From NCBI GenBank assembly GCA_963827605.1, contig CAWHBK010000002.1, forward strand, positions 992,001-1,056,000: 64,000 bases of DNA, in the 5' to 3' direction. Position numbers and translations under genes: made by a program. The notes beneath the pieces are model-generated. The model was not told where the DNA came from. It saw only the letters and a program-made list of their open reading frames with translations, and searched no databases. Shown piece by piece: positions 21,051-28,911 of the stretch. This DNA is from DSYU01 sp963827605. Lineage in GTDB: Bacteria > Chloroflexota > Anaerolineae > Anaerolineales > Anaerolineaceae. The stretch's first letter is position 1, and each line of letters starts with the position of its first letter.

Positions 21051-21080
21051 TTCGTTCGATTTGGTTAAGCGTGGTAAAAT
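21051..21080 (+). promoter_or_regulatory. Candidate promoter of the aspartate kinase gene
   Basis: TTCGTT (21051-21056) and TAAAAT (21075-21080) are separated by 18 bp and lie 38 nt before the aspartate kinase ATG. The -10 is good and the -35 is poor. A short GGGT/ACCC hairpin just upstream is weak. Confidence 0.35.
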
Positions 21081-21118
21081 CGTGCGAAATCTATTGTCCT
21101 GCCTACAGGAGCACGGTT

Positions 21119-22540
21119 ATGTCCCAAGGTTCCCCACAAAAAACCCTCGTTATGAAATTCGGGGGGACGTCGGTTGGGTCAGTGGAAGCAATGGCTCAGG
21201 TAATCGACATCGTGCGCCAGGGCCAGAAGGATTGGCCCCGGCTGGTTGTGGTCACTTCCGCGTTAAATGGCGTGACCAACTTGCTGCTCGACAGCGCGAC
21301 CCGCGCTGCGTTGGGCGACCGGGAAGCATATACCCCGGCCGTTCAGGAGCTGCGTGCCCGGCACATGCAGTTGATCGAGACTCTGGTGACTGACCCGGCG
21401 CGAGGGGCGCTGATCGCGGATGAAATTGAACATTTCATCGAGGACTTTGCCAGCCGCTGCCAGGCCATCAGCATTTTGAATGAGGCGACTCCGCGCGCGC
21501 TTGACGCAATCGCCGGAATGGGCGAGCGTATGTGCGTGCGCGTGCTGGCAGGCGCGCTGGAATCCGCCGGCATACCCGCCGCGGCGATTGATTCAACACA
21601 ACTCATCGTTACGGATGATCATTTTCAGGCGGCCCATCCAGACATGGACGCAACCTTACTACGCACGCGCCAGGGATTAGAACCCATCCTCGCCAGGGGA
21701 CAGGTGCCCGTGATTACCGGTTTTATCGGCGCCACGCCCGCCGGAATCCCTACCACGCTTGGCCGCGGCGGCAGCGATTATACCGCCCCTATCCTCGGCG
21801 CCGCCCTCCCGGCGGACGATGTCTGGATCTGGACGGACGTGGACGGCGTGATGACCGCCGACCCGCGGCTGGTGCCCGATGCGCGCACCATCCTGGAGCT
21901 GTCTTACCGCGAAGTGGCCGAGCTGGCCTATTTTGGCGCCAAGGTACTCCATCCCAAGACGATCCGCCCGGTGATCGAGGCGGGGATCGGCCTGCGCGTG
22001 TGCAACACCTTCAACCCGGACCACCCTGGCACGCGCATCGTGGCTGAACTTCCTGCTCCCGCAACCGGGGTTATCAAAGCAGTCACCGCTATCCGCGGTT
22101 TGCAGCTGATTACGGTCGAAGGACGCGGTATGCTGGGGGTCCCCGGCGTCGCCGCGCGCACGTTCAGCGCCGTTGCCGCGACCGGAACGAGTGTACCGCT
22201 CATCTCCCAGGCTTCCTCTGAGCAGAGCATCTGCTTTGCCGTCCCGATCGAATCAACCCGCAGCGTTCTGGCTGCCCTGCACAACACATTTGCCAGTGAG
22301 ATCGCCAGCCGCGATATCGACCGCGTCTGGGCAACCGAAGAGGTGGTGATTATCACGGTGGTGGGAGCAGGAATGCGCAACACACCTGGCATCGCCGGGC
22401 GCGTGTTCCAGGCGCTGGGCGAAAAAAACGTCAACGTCATCGCCATCGCGCAGGGCTCTTCTGAAGTATCCATCAGCGTACTCGTCGACGCGGCCGATAC
22501 CCGCGCCGCCGTTCAAACGCTGCACACTTTAATTGCCTAA
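21119..22540 (+). CDS. lysC: Aspartate kinase
   Basis: First enzyme of the aspartate pathway (lysine, threonine, methionine): it phosphorylates L-aspartate. The protein starts MSQGSPQKTLVMKFGGTSVGS, which carries the KFGGTS substrate motif. It also shows VVTSALNGVTN, TTLGRGGSDYTAP and WTDVDGVMTADPR of the amino-acid kinase fold. The C-terminal 170 residues form two ACT domains (LITVEGRGMLGVPGVAART and VVGAGMRNTPGIAGRV) for feedback control. The ATG at 21119 is chosen because AGGAG precedes it by 7 nt and the motif starts soon after; an upstream in-frame start would add 16 unlikely residues. It resembles the kinase half of bifunctional ThrA-like enzymes in length (473). The next gene, asd, catalyses the following reaction but one. 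Confidence 0.9.
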   Translation: MSQGSPQKTLVMKFGGTSVGSVEAMAQVIDIVRQGQKDWPRLVVVTSALNGVTNLLLDSATRAALGDREAYTPAVQELRARHMQLIETLVTDPARGALIADEIEHFIEDFASRCQAISILNEATPRALDAIAGMGERMCVRVLAGALESAGIPAAAIDSTQLIVTDDHFQAAHPDMDATLLRTRQGLEPILARGQVPVITGFIGATPAGIPTTLGRGGSDYTAPILGAALPADDVWIWTDVDGVMTADPRLVPDARTILELSYREVAELAYFGAKVLHPKTIRPVIEAGIGLRVCNTFNPDHPGTRIVAELPAPATGVIKAVTAIRGLQLITVEGRGMLGVPGVAARTFSAVAATGTSVPLISQASSEQSICFAVPIESTRSVLAALHNTFASEIASRDIDRVWATEEVVIITVVGAGMRNTPGIAGRVFQALGEKNVNVIAIAQGSSEVSISVLVDAADTRAAVQTLHTLIA

Positions 22541-22555
22541 AAGAACGTAATACGG

Positions 22556-22591
22556 GATGCGTTAAACGTAAAAAGCTACGCATAACGCATC
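22556..22591 (+). repeat. Stem-loop between lysC and asd
   Basis: A 9-bp perfect inverted repeat (gatgcgtta at 22556 and its complement ending at 22591) with an 18-nt A-rich loop sits in the 88-nt gap. No T-tract follows, so read-through to asd is likely. Function unknown. Confidence 0.4.
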
Positions 22592-22628
22592 ACTCTTTGA
22601 CGAATTGACTTATTACTGGAGAATTCCA

Positions 22629-23680
22629 ATGTCTGAAAGAATTCCTGTTTCCGTTTTAGCCGCGACCGGCAGTGTCGGTCAGCGTTTTGTCCAGCTGCTG
22701 GATGGGCATCCCTGCTTTGAAGTGGTTGCCCTCACCGGTTCCGACCGCAGCATCGGCCAGAAATACGGTGAAACCTGTCACTGGCTGGTGCCCGAACCCA
22801 TGCCCAAATGGGCTTGCGATATGACAGTTGTTCCCACCACCCCTGCCGCCGCGGACGCCGGCATGGCGTTTTCCGCTTTGCCGGCCAGCATTGCCAAAGA
22901 CGTGGAGCCGCAGTTCGCCCTGGCGGGGGTAAAAGTGTTTTCCAATGCCTCCTCCTACCGCACCGAACCGGATGTGCCCATCCTGCTGCCCGAAGTCAAC
23001 GCCGACCACACGCGCCTGGTGGAAGTCCAGCGCCGCAAGCGCGGCTGGCCGGGCTATATCGTCACCAACTCCAACTGCACCAGCACCGGCATGACCGTGG
23101 CGCTCAAGGCGCTGCAAGACGCCTTTGGGCTGTCGGTGGTCTTTGCCGTTTCGCTGCAGGCGCTTTCTGGCGCCGGATACCCGGGCGTGCCTTCCATGGA
23201 TATCATCGACAACGTAGTCCCCTACGTGGGCGGCGAAGAAGAAAAGGTTGAATGGGAACCGCGCAAGATGCTCGGCAAGCTGCAAGAGGACGAAATTGAG
23301 CTGGCCCCCTTTGCGATCAGCGCCCATACCAACCGGGTGGCGGTCAGCGACGGGCACACCGTGTGCCTGACCGTCGAGCTGCGCGACCGCGCGGATATCC
23401 GCCGCGATTGCCCAGGCGCTGCGCGAGTTACCAGGCGCCCGCCGTAAGCGCGGACCTGCCCTCCGCGCCCCACCCGGTGATCGTCGTGCGCGATGAACCC
23501 GACCGCCCGCAGCCTCGCCTGGACCGGATGGCCGGCAACGGTATGTCCACCGTGGTCGGCCGCCTGCGCCCTGACACCGTATTTGATCTCAGAATGGTGG
23601 TGCTCTCGCACAATACCATCCGCGGAGCGGCGGGCGGCTCGATTTACAATGCCGAGCTGCTCGTAAAGCAAGGGCTATAA
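22629..23680 (+). CDS. asd: Aspartate-semialdehyde dehydrogenase, with two frameshifts
   Basis: NADPH-dependent enzyme that reduces aspartyl phosphate to the semialdehyde. It starts MSERIPVSVLAATGSVGQRF with the Rossmann motif; a GGAGA site lies upstream. The catalytic cysteine is in VTNSNCTSTG, and the catalytic His region is AHTNRVAVSDGHT. The C-terminus reads VVLSHNTIRGAAGGSIYNAELL. This layout matches the archaeal/fungal-type subfamily (about 350 residues). Two extra bases near 23395 and 23430 put the middle out of frame over about 35 nt; correcting both gives DIAAIAQALREYQAPAVSAD in one frame. Both ends are normal, so the gene is probably functional. It forms an operon with lysC. Confidence 0.88.
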
Positions 23681-23689
23681 CCGATCAAA

Positions 23690-23719
23690 AAGATCCCTGG
23701 CGCATGCGCCAGGGATCTT
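23690..23719. terminator. 30-nt perfect palindrome between convergent genes
   Basis: A perfect palindrome, AAGATCCCTGGCGCA plus its complement, lies between asd (plus) and the cyclase-like gene (minus). On the minus strand it is followed by TTTTTG, a good intrinsic terminator. On the plus strand the T-tract is poor, but the hairpin may still stop asd transcripts. Confidence 0.75.
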
Positions 23720-23728
23720 GATTATCCG

Positions 23729-24993
23729 TTATCCCATCCACGGTACTTGCTGTTTCCCGCCTTTTTCGTTCACCCGGCGGCTAAATTCCGCCAGTACCAG
23801 ACCAATGCGGGCCGTGTGCCCTAGCACCCAGCAGCCATCCTCGGGGTCATCCGCCTGCCGGCGCTGGCTTTGCACCAGCCAGGCGGCATAGGGCGCCAGG
23901 CTGTCCGGCGAAATATCCGGCAGCCGCAGCAGCAGTTCCAGCAGCAGACCGGTGTTCTCATAGTCGGCTGCCGTGTATCCCCAACCCCAACGGCTGATCC
24001 AGCGCTGGCGCTCAAGGACGGGTCTTTCCTGGCGCAGCAGCCAATCCACCGCCCGCGTGATACAACCGCGGTACGGCTGGAGCGCCAGGTCCAGCGCCTC
24101 ACCCGCCAGGAAGCCGTGCACCGCATCGCAGGTCTTGATGACCGATGACTTCACCGGTCAATCGAAAACCGGGCAGCCGCGCTTCGCAGCTGCCATCGTT
24201 CCAACTGCCGTCCGGGTTTTGCGTACCCGCCAGCCACTGCATGCCTTTGGCCATCGCCGCCTGGAAGCGCGCATCATGCGTCTCCGCCAGGGCTTGCAGC
24301 GCTTCGCTGGTCGCGCCCACTTCGCTCCACACCCGCACCGGGGTCCCGACTTCGTACCCCCAGAGGCTGGCATCCCAGCCGCCGTCCTCATTTTGCGCGT
24401 GATACAGCCGGTCGAGCCCGCGGTATACCCGCAGGGCTGCTTCACGGCGCAGGAACTGCCTTCCCACCCGGTAGAAATAGCGCACCATCAGACTGACGTC
24501 GTACACGGAAATTCCGCCGACCCCGGGCAGCATATCTGGCGCCCAGCTTTCGGGATGCTGTTCTAAATACGCCGCGCCTTTTCGCAGCATTACCTCCAGC
24601 TCCGCCGCACATTCCCGGTCCAGGAGTTCCTGCGCGGACTTTAAGAACAGCAGCACGTATACCGTGTGCCAGAAATTACTCTGCTCGATCTGCAGGCCCC
24701 AACCGCCATCCTGGTGCTGGCTGCGCTGCATCCGCAGAACCGCGTGCCGGATACAATCAACAATCCGCGGCAGCAATTCATCCATCCGAACTGTATCCGC
24801 ACCGGCGCTGCGCGAAGAAAGATGAGTCGTTGGAAGCAGCTGCCAGCACAGCCGGAGACACCTGCTGCATACAGTACTCCATAAACTTCTGATATTTCAT
24901 TTCATCAGAGAGGGGGCATTCCAGCAGGTGCAAAAAATAAGCTTTCACCTGTGGGTCGCGCAGCAAATCCACACCAGGGCCAGGTTCATCCAT
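23729..24993 (-). CDS. Prenyltransferase/squalene-oxidase-repeat protein, frameshifted
   Basis: A helical alpha/alpha-barrel protein of about 420 residues with repeats typical of squalene cyclases and related proteins: MQRSQHQDGGWG, HAQNEDGGWDASLWG, LAGTQNPDGSWND and RWGWGYTAADYENTG. There is no DXDD cyclase motif in what I can read, and the length is well below the 600-700 residues of true cyclases, so catalysis of terpene cyclisation is doubtful. The reading frame changes near 24820 and again at 24154-24155, where an extra G is likely (RLT should run into VKSSVIKTCDAV). The ATG at 24993 opens MDEPGPGVDLL; a TTG four codons earlier also exists. It ends against a strong terminator. Confidence 0.65.
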
Positions 24994-25037
24994 CTTATAA
25001 CTCAATGCGATAACGCTAATGATAAATATTTCGTTTC

Positions 25038-25043
25038 ATTATA
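25038..25043 (-). promoter_or_regulatory. TATAAT box upstream of the cyclase-like gene
   Basis: On the minus strand a perfect TATAAT lies 45 nt before the ATG of the cyclase-like gene. The -35 region is weak. The remaining 80-nt gap to the acyltransferase gene holds only T-rich sequence. Confidence 0.4.
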
Positions 25044-25088
25044 GCGCGCAGAACCGATTTTTCATCCCACCAATTTTTTTTAATTCTT

Positions 25089-26192
25089 TTATGCAGGGCG
25101 AGACTGCACGATCGTAAATCGCGACTTCAATTGTAAGAAAGGCTTTTCGATCAGCAAGTAGGAGATGGAGGAGATTAAAATCGTCAGGCCAAGGCCGACC
25201 GCGAAGATTAGATAATTCTGATTGTAGATGTTTTTGCCGCCGAAATTATATGTAACCCATTGCGTGGAAAGTTTCAACGCAAGCAAATGGAATAAATAAA
25301 GACCATAAGAAATTTTTCCTAAAAAGGCGATTGGCCTACAGCCCAGACCCTTCATAACCAGCCCGCTTTTTGCCCGCAGGGTCGAGTGAACCAACAGGGC
25401 CACCGAGATTCCGACCATGGGATACAGCAGCATCAACCACCAATCGGTCACAGCCACGTTTCCCAGCAGGGTACTGATATAAAGGCAAGCGATACCCGCG
25501 AGAGTTGTTAACCATACCGGGATGCGTTTGAACATAATATCAAACAGCCCCAGCCCAATGGCAAGTCCGAACAAAATGGATTCGAAATGGGTAATCGGCA
25601 GAACCCAGATGGCCGGGTGAGAGATCTTGAAAATAATAAAGGCCGCCCGGATTCCCAGTCCTACCAGGAAGATGATACTCAGGATAAAGAACTGCTTTCT
25701 CCGGCCATGTTTAAAGATAAAGCGCAGAAACCAGGGTATTATCAGGTAGAACTGTTCCTCGTAAGAAATCGTCCAAAGGTGACCAACCCAGTAAAGCTGA
25801 TTGTAAGAAAATTTCACACTGAATAGATTATCGGTGAAAGTCCACAGGCCGATCGCGCGCAGCAATTGAAAATCGGAAAACATACCCATCAAGTTCATGA
25901 TTATCACTACAGCCGTGGTGAAGATGAAATATATTGGCCAGATGCGCAGCGCCCGGCGCAGATAAAAGAAGCCCACATTGATCGTTCCGGTCCTTTCCCA
26001 TTCCGTTCTGAGTAAATGCACGAACAGGAACGCCGAGAGGCAAAGGAAAAGGTCTACACCCGACCATCCATTTTTGTTAAATAATATAAAGCCGGGAATC
26101 GGGGTCATATCGGGACCATGATGCAAGAATACGGCGAAAAAAGCAAGAAAGCGCAAACCATCCAACGCTGGAAAGTAATATCTTTCTTTCAA
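25089..26192 (-). CDS. Membrane acyltransferase, family 3 (OafA/YrhL type)
   Basis: An integral membrane protein of 367 residues with about ten hydrophobic helices. The N-terminus YYFPALDGLRFLAFFAVFLHH carries the family's conserved Asp-Gly-Leu-Arg and the HH pair, and RRALRIWPIY provides the conserved arginines of the active site region. Such enzymes acylate sugars of surface polysaccharides, peptidoglycan or antibiotics using acyl-CoA from the cytoplasm. The frame is intact, and a strong GGAGGG site precedes the ATG. It is flanked by a cyclase-repeat protein and a sugar-acid operon, so context does not define its acceptor. Confidence 0.85.
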   Translation of the reverse strand: MKERYYFPALDGLRFLAFFAVFLHHGPDMTPIPGFILFNKNGWSGVDLFLCLSAFLFVHLLRTEWERTGTINVGFFYLRRALRIWPIYFIFTTAVVIIMNLMGMFSDFQLLRAIGLWTFTDNLFSVKFSYNQLYWVGHLWTISYEEQFYLIIPWFLRFIFKHGRRKQFFILSIIFLVGLGIRAAFIIFKISHPAIWVLPITHFESILFGLAIGLGLFDIMFKRIPVWLTTLAGIACLYISTLLGNVAVTDWWLMLLYPMVGISVALLVHSTLRAKSGLVMKGLGCRPIAFLGKISYGLYLFHLLALKLSTQWVTYNFGGKNIYNQNYLIFAVGLGLTILISSISYLLIEKPFLQLKSRFTIVQSRPA

Positions 26193-26328
26193 CGTCCCTC
26201 CAGATACACTTAATTCCTAAGGATTAGTGAAATAATTTCAAAACCATTGAACTTACAGAAAGCACCATTATAAAGGAAACGAGCCTTTTGAACATAAAAT
26301 CAGGGATGGGCGTTTCCCTGGCAAACAT

Positions 26329-26368
26329 GAGGGTGTTGGCGGACAGCCGGCTGTCTACCAACACCCTC
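26329..26368 (-). terminator. Long hairpin downstream of the KDPG aldolase gene
   Basis: Arms GAGGGTGTTGG and CCAACACCCTC (11 bp) enclose a second palindrome, GACAGCCGGCTGTC, giving a stem of about 18 bp with two mismatches. It lies about 50 nt beyond the aldolase stop and probably ends that operon. A shorter CAGGGA/TCCCTG hairpin follows at 26301-26320. The rest of the 220-nt gap to the acyltransferase is A/T-rich without a gene. Confidence 0.6.
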
Positions 26369-26415
26369 TTTAAATTTTCCCTCCTCCAGACGGGAAGGGG
26401 ATGGAGTAATTACCT

Positions 26416-27087
26416 TTATCGCGTTCCCCGCACCTCTTGCACCCACTGCAGGACGTTCTTCACATTCTCCTGGATCCCGGCGTAGTTCCCGGCGCTGACC
26501 CAATCCTTGCGGATCAGGTTACTGCCCATCCCCAGGCAGGCCGCGCCGGCTTTCATCCAGCGCCCGATATCCTCGCGGGTTGGTTCGACCCCGCCGGTCG
26601 GCATAATTCGCGTCCAGGGCATAGGCCCCAGAATGGCCTTGACAAAGGCCGGGCCGCCCATCGTGTCACCCGGGAAGATTTTGACAATCTCCACCCCCAT
26701 CTCCTCGGCGTTCGAAATTTCGCTCACCGTGCCACAGCCGGGCAGGTAAGGTACCTTGCGCCGGTTGCATAGTTTGGCCACTTCCGGGTTGAAGTTGGGA
26801 CTGACGATGAAGTTGGCCCCGTGCGCGATAAACAGCGCCGCCGTCGGCGCGTCCACGATGGAGCCGACGCCCAAAACTGCCGGAGATTTCTCCAGGTATT
26901 CGCTCAGGTGGGCAAACACCTTCAGCGCGTGTTCGCCGCGGTTGGTCAGTTCCATCACCCGCGTGCCGCCATCCACGCAGGCCTTCACTACCCCTTCCGC
27001 CACCTGCGGGTCGCCATTGTAAAAGATCGGCACCAGGCCGGAAGAAAGCATCGCATCATATACTTCTAATCGCGAAAAGCGAGGCAT
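26416..27087 (-). CDS. eda: KDPG/KHG aldolase
   Basis: Class I aldolase that cleaves 2-keto-3-deoxy-6-phosphogluconate to pyruvate and glyceraldehyde 3-phosphate. The 223-residue protein shows the catalytic glutamate in VMELTNRG, the GVGSI strand, FIVSPNFNPEVAKLC, the Schiff-base lysine in VKIFPGD and the phosphate-binding PTGGVEP. A clear AGGAGA site precedes the ATG. The upstream KDG kinase makes its substrate, which supports this call over other KHG aldolases. It closes the sugar-acid operon and is followed by a long hairpin. Confidence 0.9.
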   Translation of the reverse strand: MPRFSRLEVYDAMLSSGLVPIFYNGDPQVAEGVVKACVDGGTRVMELTNRGEHALKVFAHLSEYLEKSPAVLGVGSIVDAPTAALFIAHGANFIVSPNFNPEVAKLCNRRKVPYLPGCGTVSEISNAEEMGVEIVKIFPGDTMGGPAFVKAILGPMPWTRIMPTGGVEPTREDIGRWMKAGAACLGMGSNLIRKDWVSAGNYAGIQENVKNVLQWVQEVRGTR

Positions 27088-27228
27088 CGTTTGTTCTCCT
27101 TTTTTCGTATGTGTGAAAAGTAATGCGTAATGAGGGAAGAAGAAAACTCCTCTTGAGTGCCTGCACCATACGTTTGGGCGGCTAAAAAAACATCCGTGTC
27201 GTTCCGTGCTAACCCGTGTCCGGTTGCT

Positions 27229-28260
27229 TTAGCGCGCCACTCGACCAGAGGCATCGCCCTTCATCAGTTTTTCCACTTCAGCAACGGTTACCTCACTGAA
27301 GTCACCGTAAATCGAGTGCTTCAGGCAGGAGGCTGCCACGGCAAAATCAAGCGCCGGCTGGCGCTCGGGATAGGTCAGCATGCCGTAAATCAGCCCGGCG
27401 GTGAATGAGTCGCCGCCACCCACCCGGTCGACGATATAATCGATGTCGTAGGTGCGCGCGCTGTAAAACTGCCCCTGGTCCCACAATACCGCCGACCAGG
27501 TATTATGGGTAGCCGAACGCGAGCCGCGCAGCGTAAATGCCACTGCCTTAAGGTTGGGGAAACGCTCGACCAGTTTGTCGCATACGTAGCGGTAGGATTC
27601 CGCCTCTACCTTCCCGGCGGTCACGTCCGTTTCCGGCGCCTTGATCCCAAACACATCGTGGGCATCTTCCTCGTTGCCGATGGCCACATCGCACCAGCGC
27701 ATTAATTCGGGCATCACCTCGCTGGCCTTCTTGCCCCATTTCCACAGGTTCTTGCGGTAGTTCATATCGCAGGAAACAGTTACGCCCATTTCGTGCGCCG
27801 CCTGGACCGCTTCAATCGCCACTTCCGCCGCGCTCCCGGAGATCGCGGGGGTGATCCCGGTGGTGTGGAACCACCCCACTCCATCGAACACCTGCTTCCA
27901 GTCGATCATTCCAGGCTGGATGGTTGCCGCGGCAGAGTTGGCCCGGTCGTAAACCACCTTACTGCCGCGCTGCGCCGCGCCGGTCTCCAGGTAGTAAATC
28001 CCCAACCGGTCCCCGCCGCGAGCGATAAAGCGCGTGCCGATGCCGTAGCGGCGCAGGTATGCCAGGCAGGCCTCGCCCACATCATTATTGGGCAGGCGGG
28101 TGACAAATTCCACCGGCAGACCAAATTCCGCCAGCGAGGCCGCCACGTTGGCCTCTGCCCCGCCAAACAGAACGTTTAACGTCGGCGTCTGGGTAATGCG
28201 CAGATATCCCGGCGGCGAAAGCCGCAGCATAATCTCACCAAAGGTAACGATTGTTTTCAT
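27229..28260 (-). CDS. kdgK: 2-keto-3-deoxygluconate kinase (PfkB family)
   Basis: PfkB-type sugar kinase of 343 residues. It shows TFGEIMLRLSPPG at the start, the substrate-binding FGGAEANVAASLAEFG, a helix with MNYRKNLWKWG and the catalytic-base motif RVGGGDSFTAGLIYG. The family phosphorylates 2-keto-3-deoxygluconate, from uronate, pectin or alginate breakdown, to KDPG. The aldolase for KDPG follows 141 nt downstream, so together they feed pyruvate and triose phosphate into glycolysis. The ribosome-binding site (AAGGGA) is rather far from the ATG. Assignment is strong from sequence and context together. Confidence 0.88.
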   Translation of the reverse strand: MKTIVTFGEIMLRLSPPGYLRITQTPTLNVLFGGAEANVAASLAEFGLPVEFVTRLPNNDVGEACLAYLRRYGIGTRFIARGGDRLGIYYLETGAAQRGSKVVYDRANSAAATIQPGMIDWKQVFDGVGWFHTTGITPAISGSAAEVAIEAVQAAHEMGVTVSCDMNYRKNLWKWGKKASEVMPELMRWCDVAIGNEEDAHDVFGIKAPETDVTAGKVEAESYRYVCDKLVERFPNLKAVAFTLRGSRSATHNTWSAVLWDQGQFYSARTYDIDYIVDRVGGGDSFTAGLIYGMLTYPERQPALDFAVAASCLKHSIYGDFSEVTVAEVEKLMKGDASGRVAR

Positions 28261-28383
28261 GGTCTTCGGATTCCCTTCCTGGATAGATGAATGAGCCAGC
28301 GATACCTAATTTTAGCACCGAGAACCGCACCTGCCAACCTGTAAGACAGGTGGAAAGAGAGTTTACAGTTTACAGGCTGATCT

Positions 28384-28905
28384 CTACCACAGCTTCGTTA
28401 GCGCCATCAAACCCAGCAGCCCTGGGCCATGCAGCACAACGGCGATGGGCAGCAGGTAGCCAAAATCGCCCCATTTGAGCCAGCCCTGGCGCAGCGCCGT
28501 GGCAAAGAAAAACAGCGAAAAAGGCAGATTGAACGCCAGCGCGCTTGCCAGGCCGGGAACATAGCCATTCATAATGTTCATTGAAACAACATGTGAGATC
28601 ACGTTCACCAGCATGACCATCTGGGTTTCCACCAGTAGAAATGTGCGCGGGCCGCGTACCCGCCGCGCGCCGCCCAACAGCGCGAAAGCATACGGCAGCA
28701 CCGTCACCACCAGCAGCATGAGCAAAAATTGACGGTACGTGGGCGGGAAGAAGCCTTCTGGCAGCCAATTCACTGCCCAGGCAGGCAGCTTTCCGGGCAG
28801 ATCAGCCAATAGGCGCGGCATAAAGCCACGCATGAAAGCCATTTCTTCCAGGTTATGCAGGACGATCAACAACGGCACCAGCCAGAGCAAAGCGCGGCGG
28901 CTCAA
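28384..28905 (-). CDS. HXXEE-domain membrane protein
   Basis: A 173-residue membrane protein with about five hydrophobic helices. The first helix ends in LIVLHNLEEM, the His-x-x-Glu-Glu signature of this family, whose biochemical role is not established; the motif suggests metal binding inside the membrane. The TTG start is supported by GAGG at a proper distance and by its position 6 nt after the preceding stop codon. It sits inside the sugar-acid operon between the glycosidase and KDG kinase, but I see no direct functional link. Confidence 0.75.
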   Translation of the reverse strand: MSRRALLWLVPLLIVLHNLEEMAFMRGFMPRLLADLPGKLPAWAVNWLPEGFFPPTYRQFLLMLLVVTVLPYAFALLGGARRVRGPRTFLLVETQMVMLVNVISHVVSMNIMNGYVPGLASALAFNLPFSLFFFATALRQGWLKWGDFGYLLPIAVVLHGPGLLGLMALTKLW

Positions 28906-28911
28906 ACGACC

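Noticed and set aside
23690..23719. 30-nt palindrome considered as an attachment or recombination site
   Set aside because: It lies between convergent genes and has a T-tract on the minus strand, so an intrinsic terminator explains it.
24778..25005. The 75-residue frame before the cyclase-repeat part as a separate coupled gene
   Set aside because: The ATGGATGA overlap would allow it, but the frame that reaches the repeat part continues upstream without a stop, and a second frameshift is already present in the same gene, so one broken gene is simpler.
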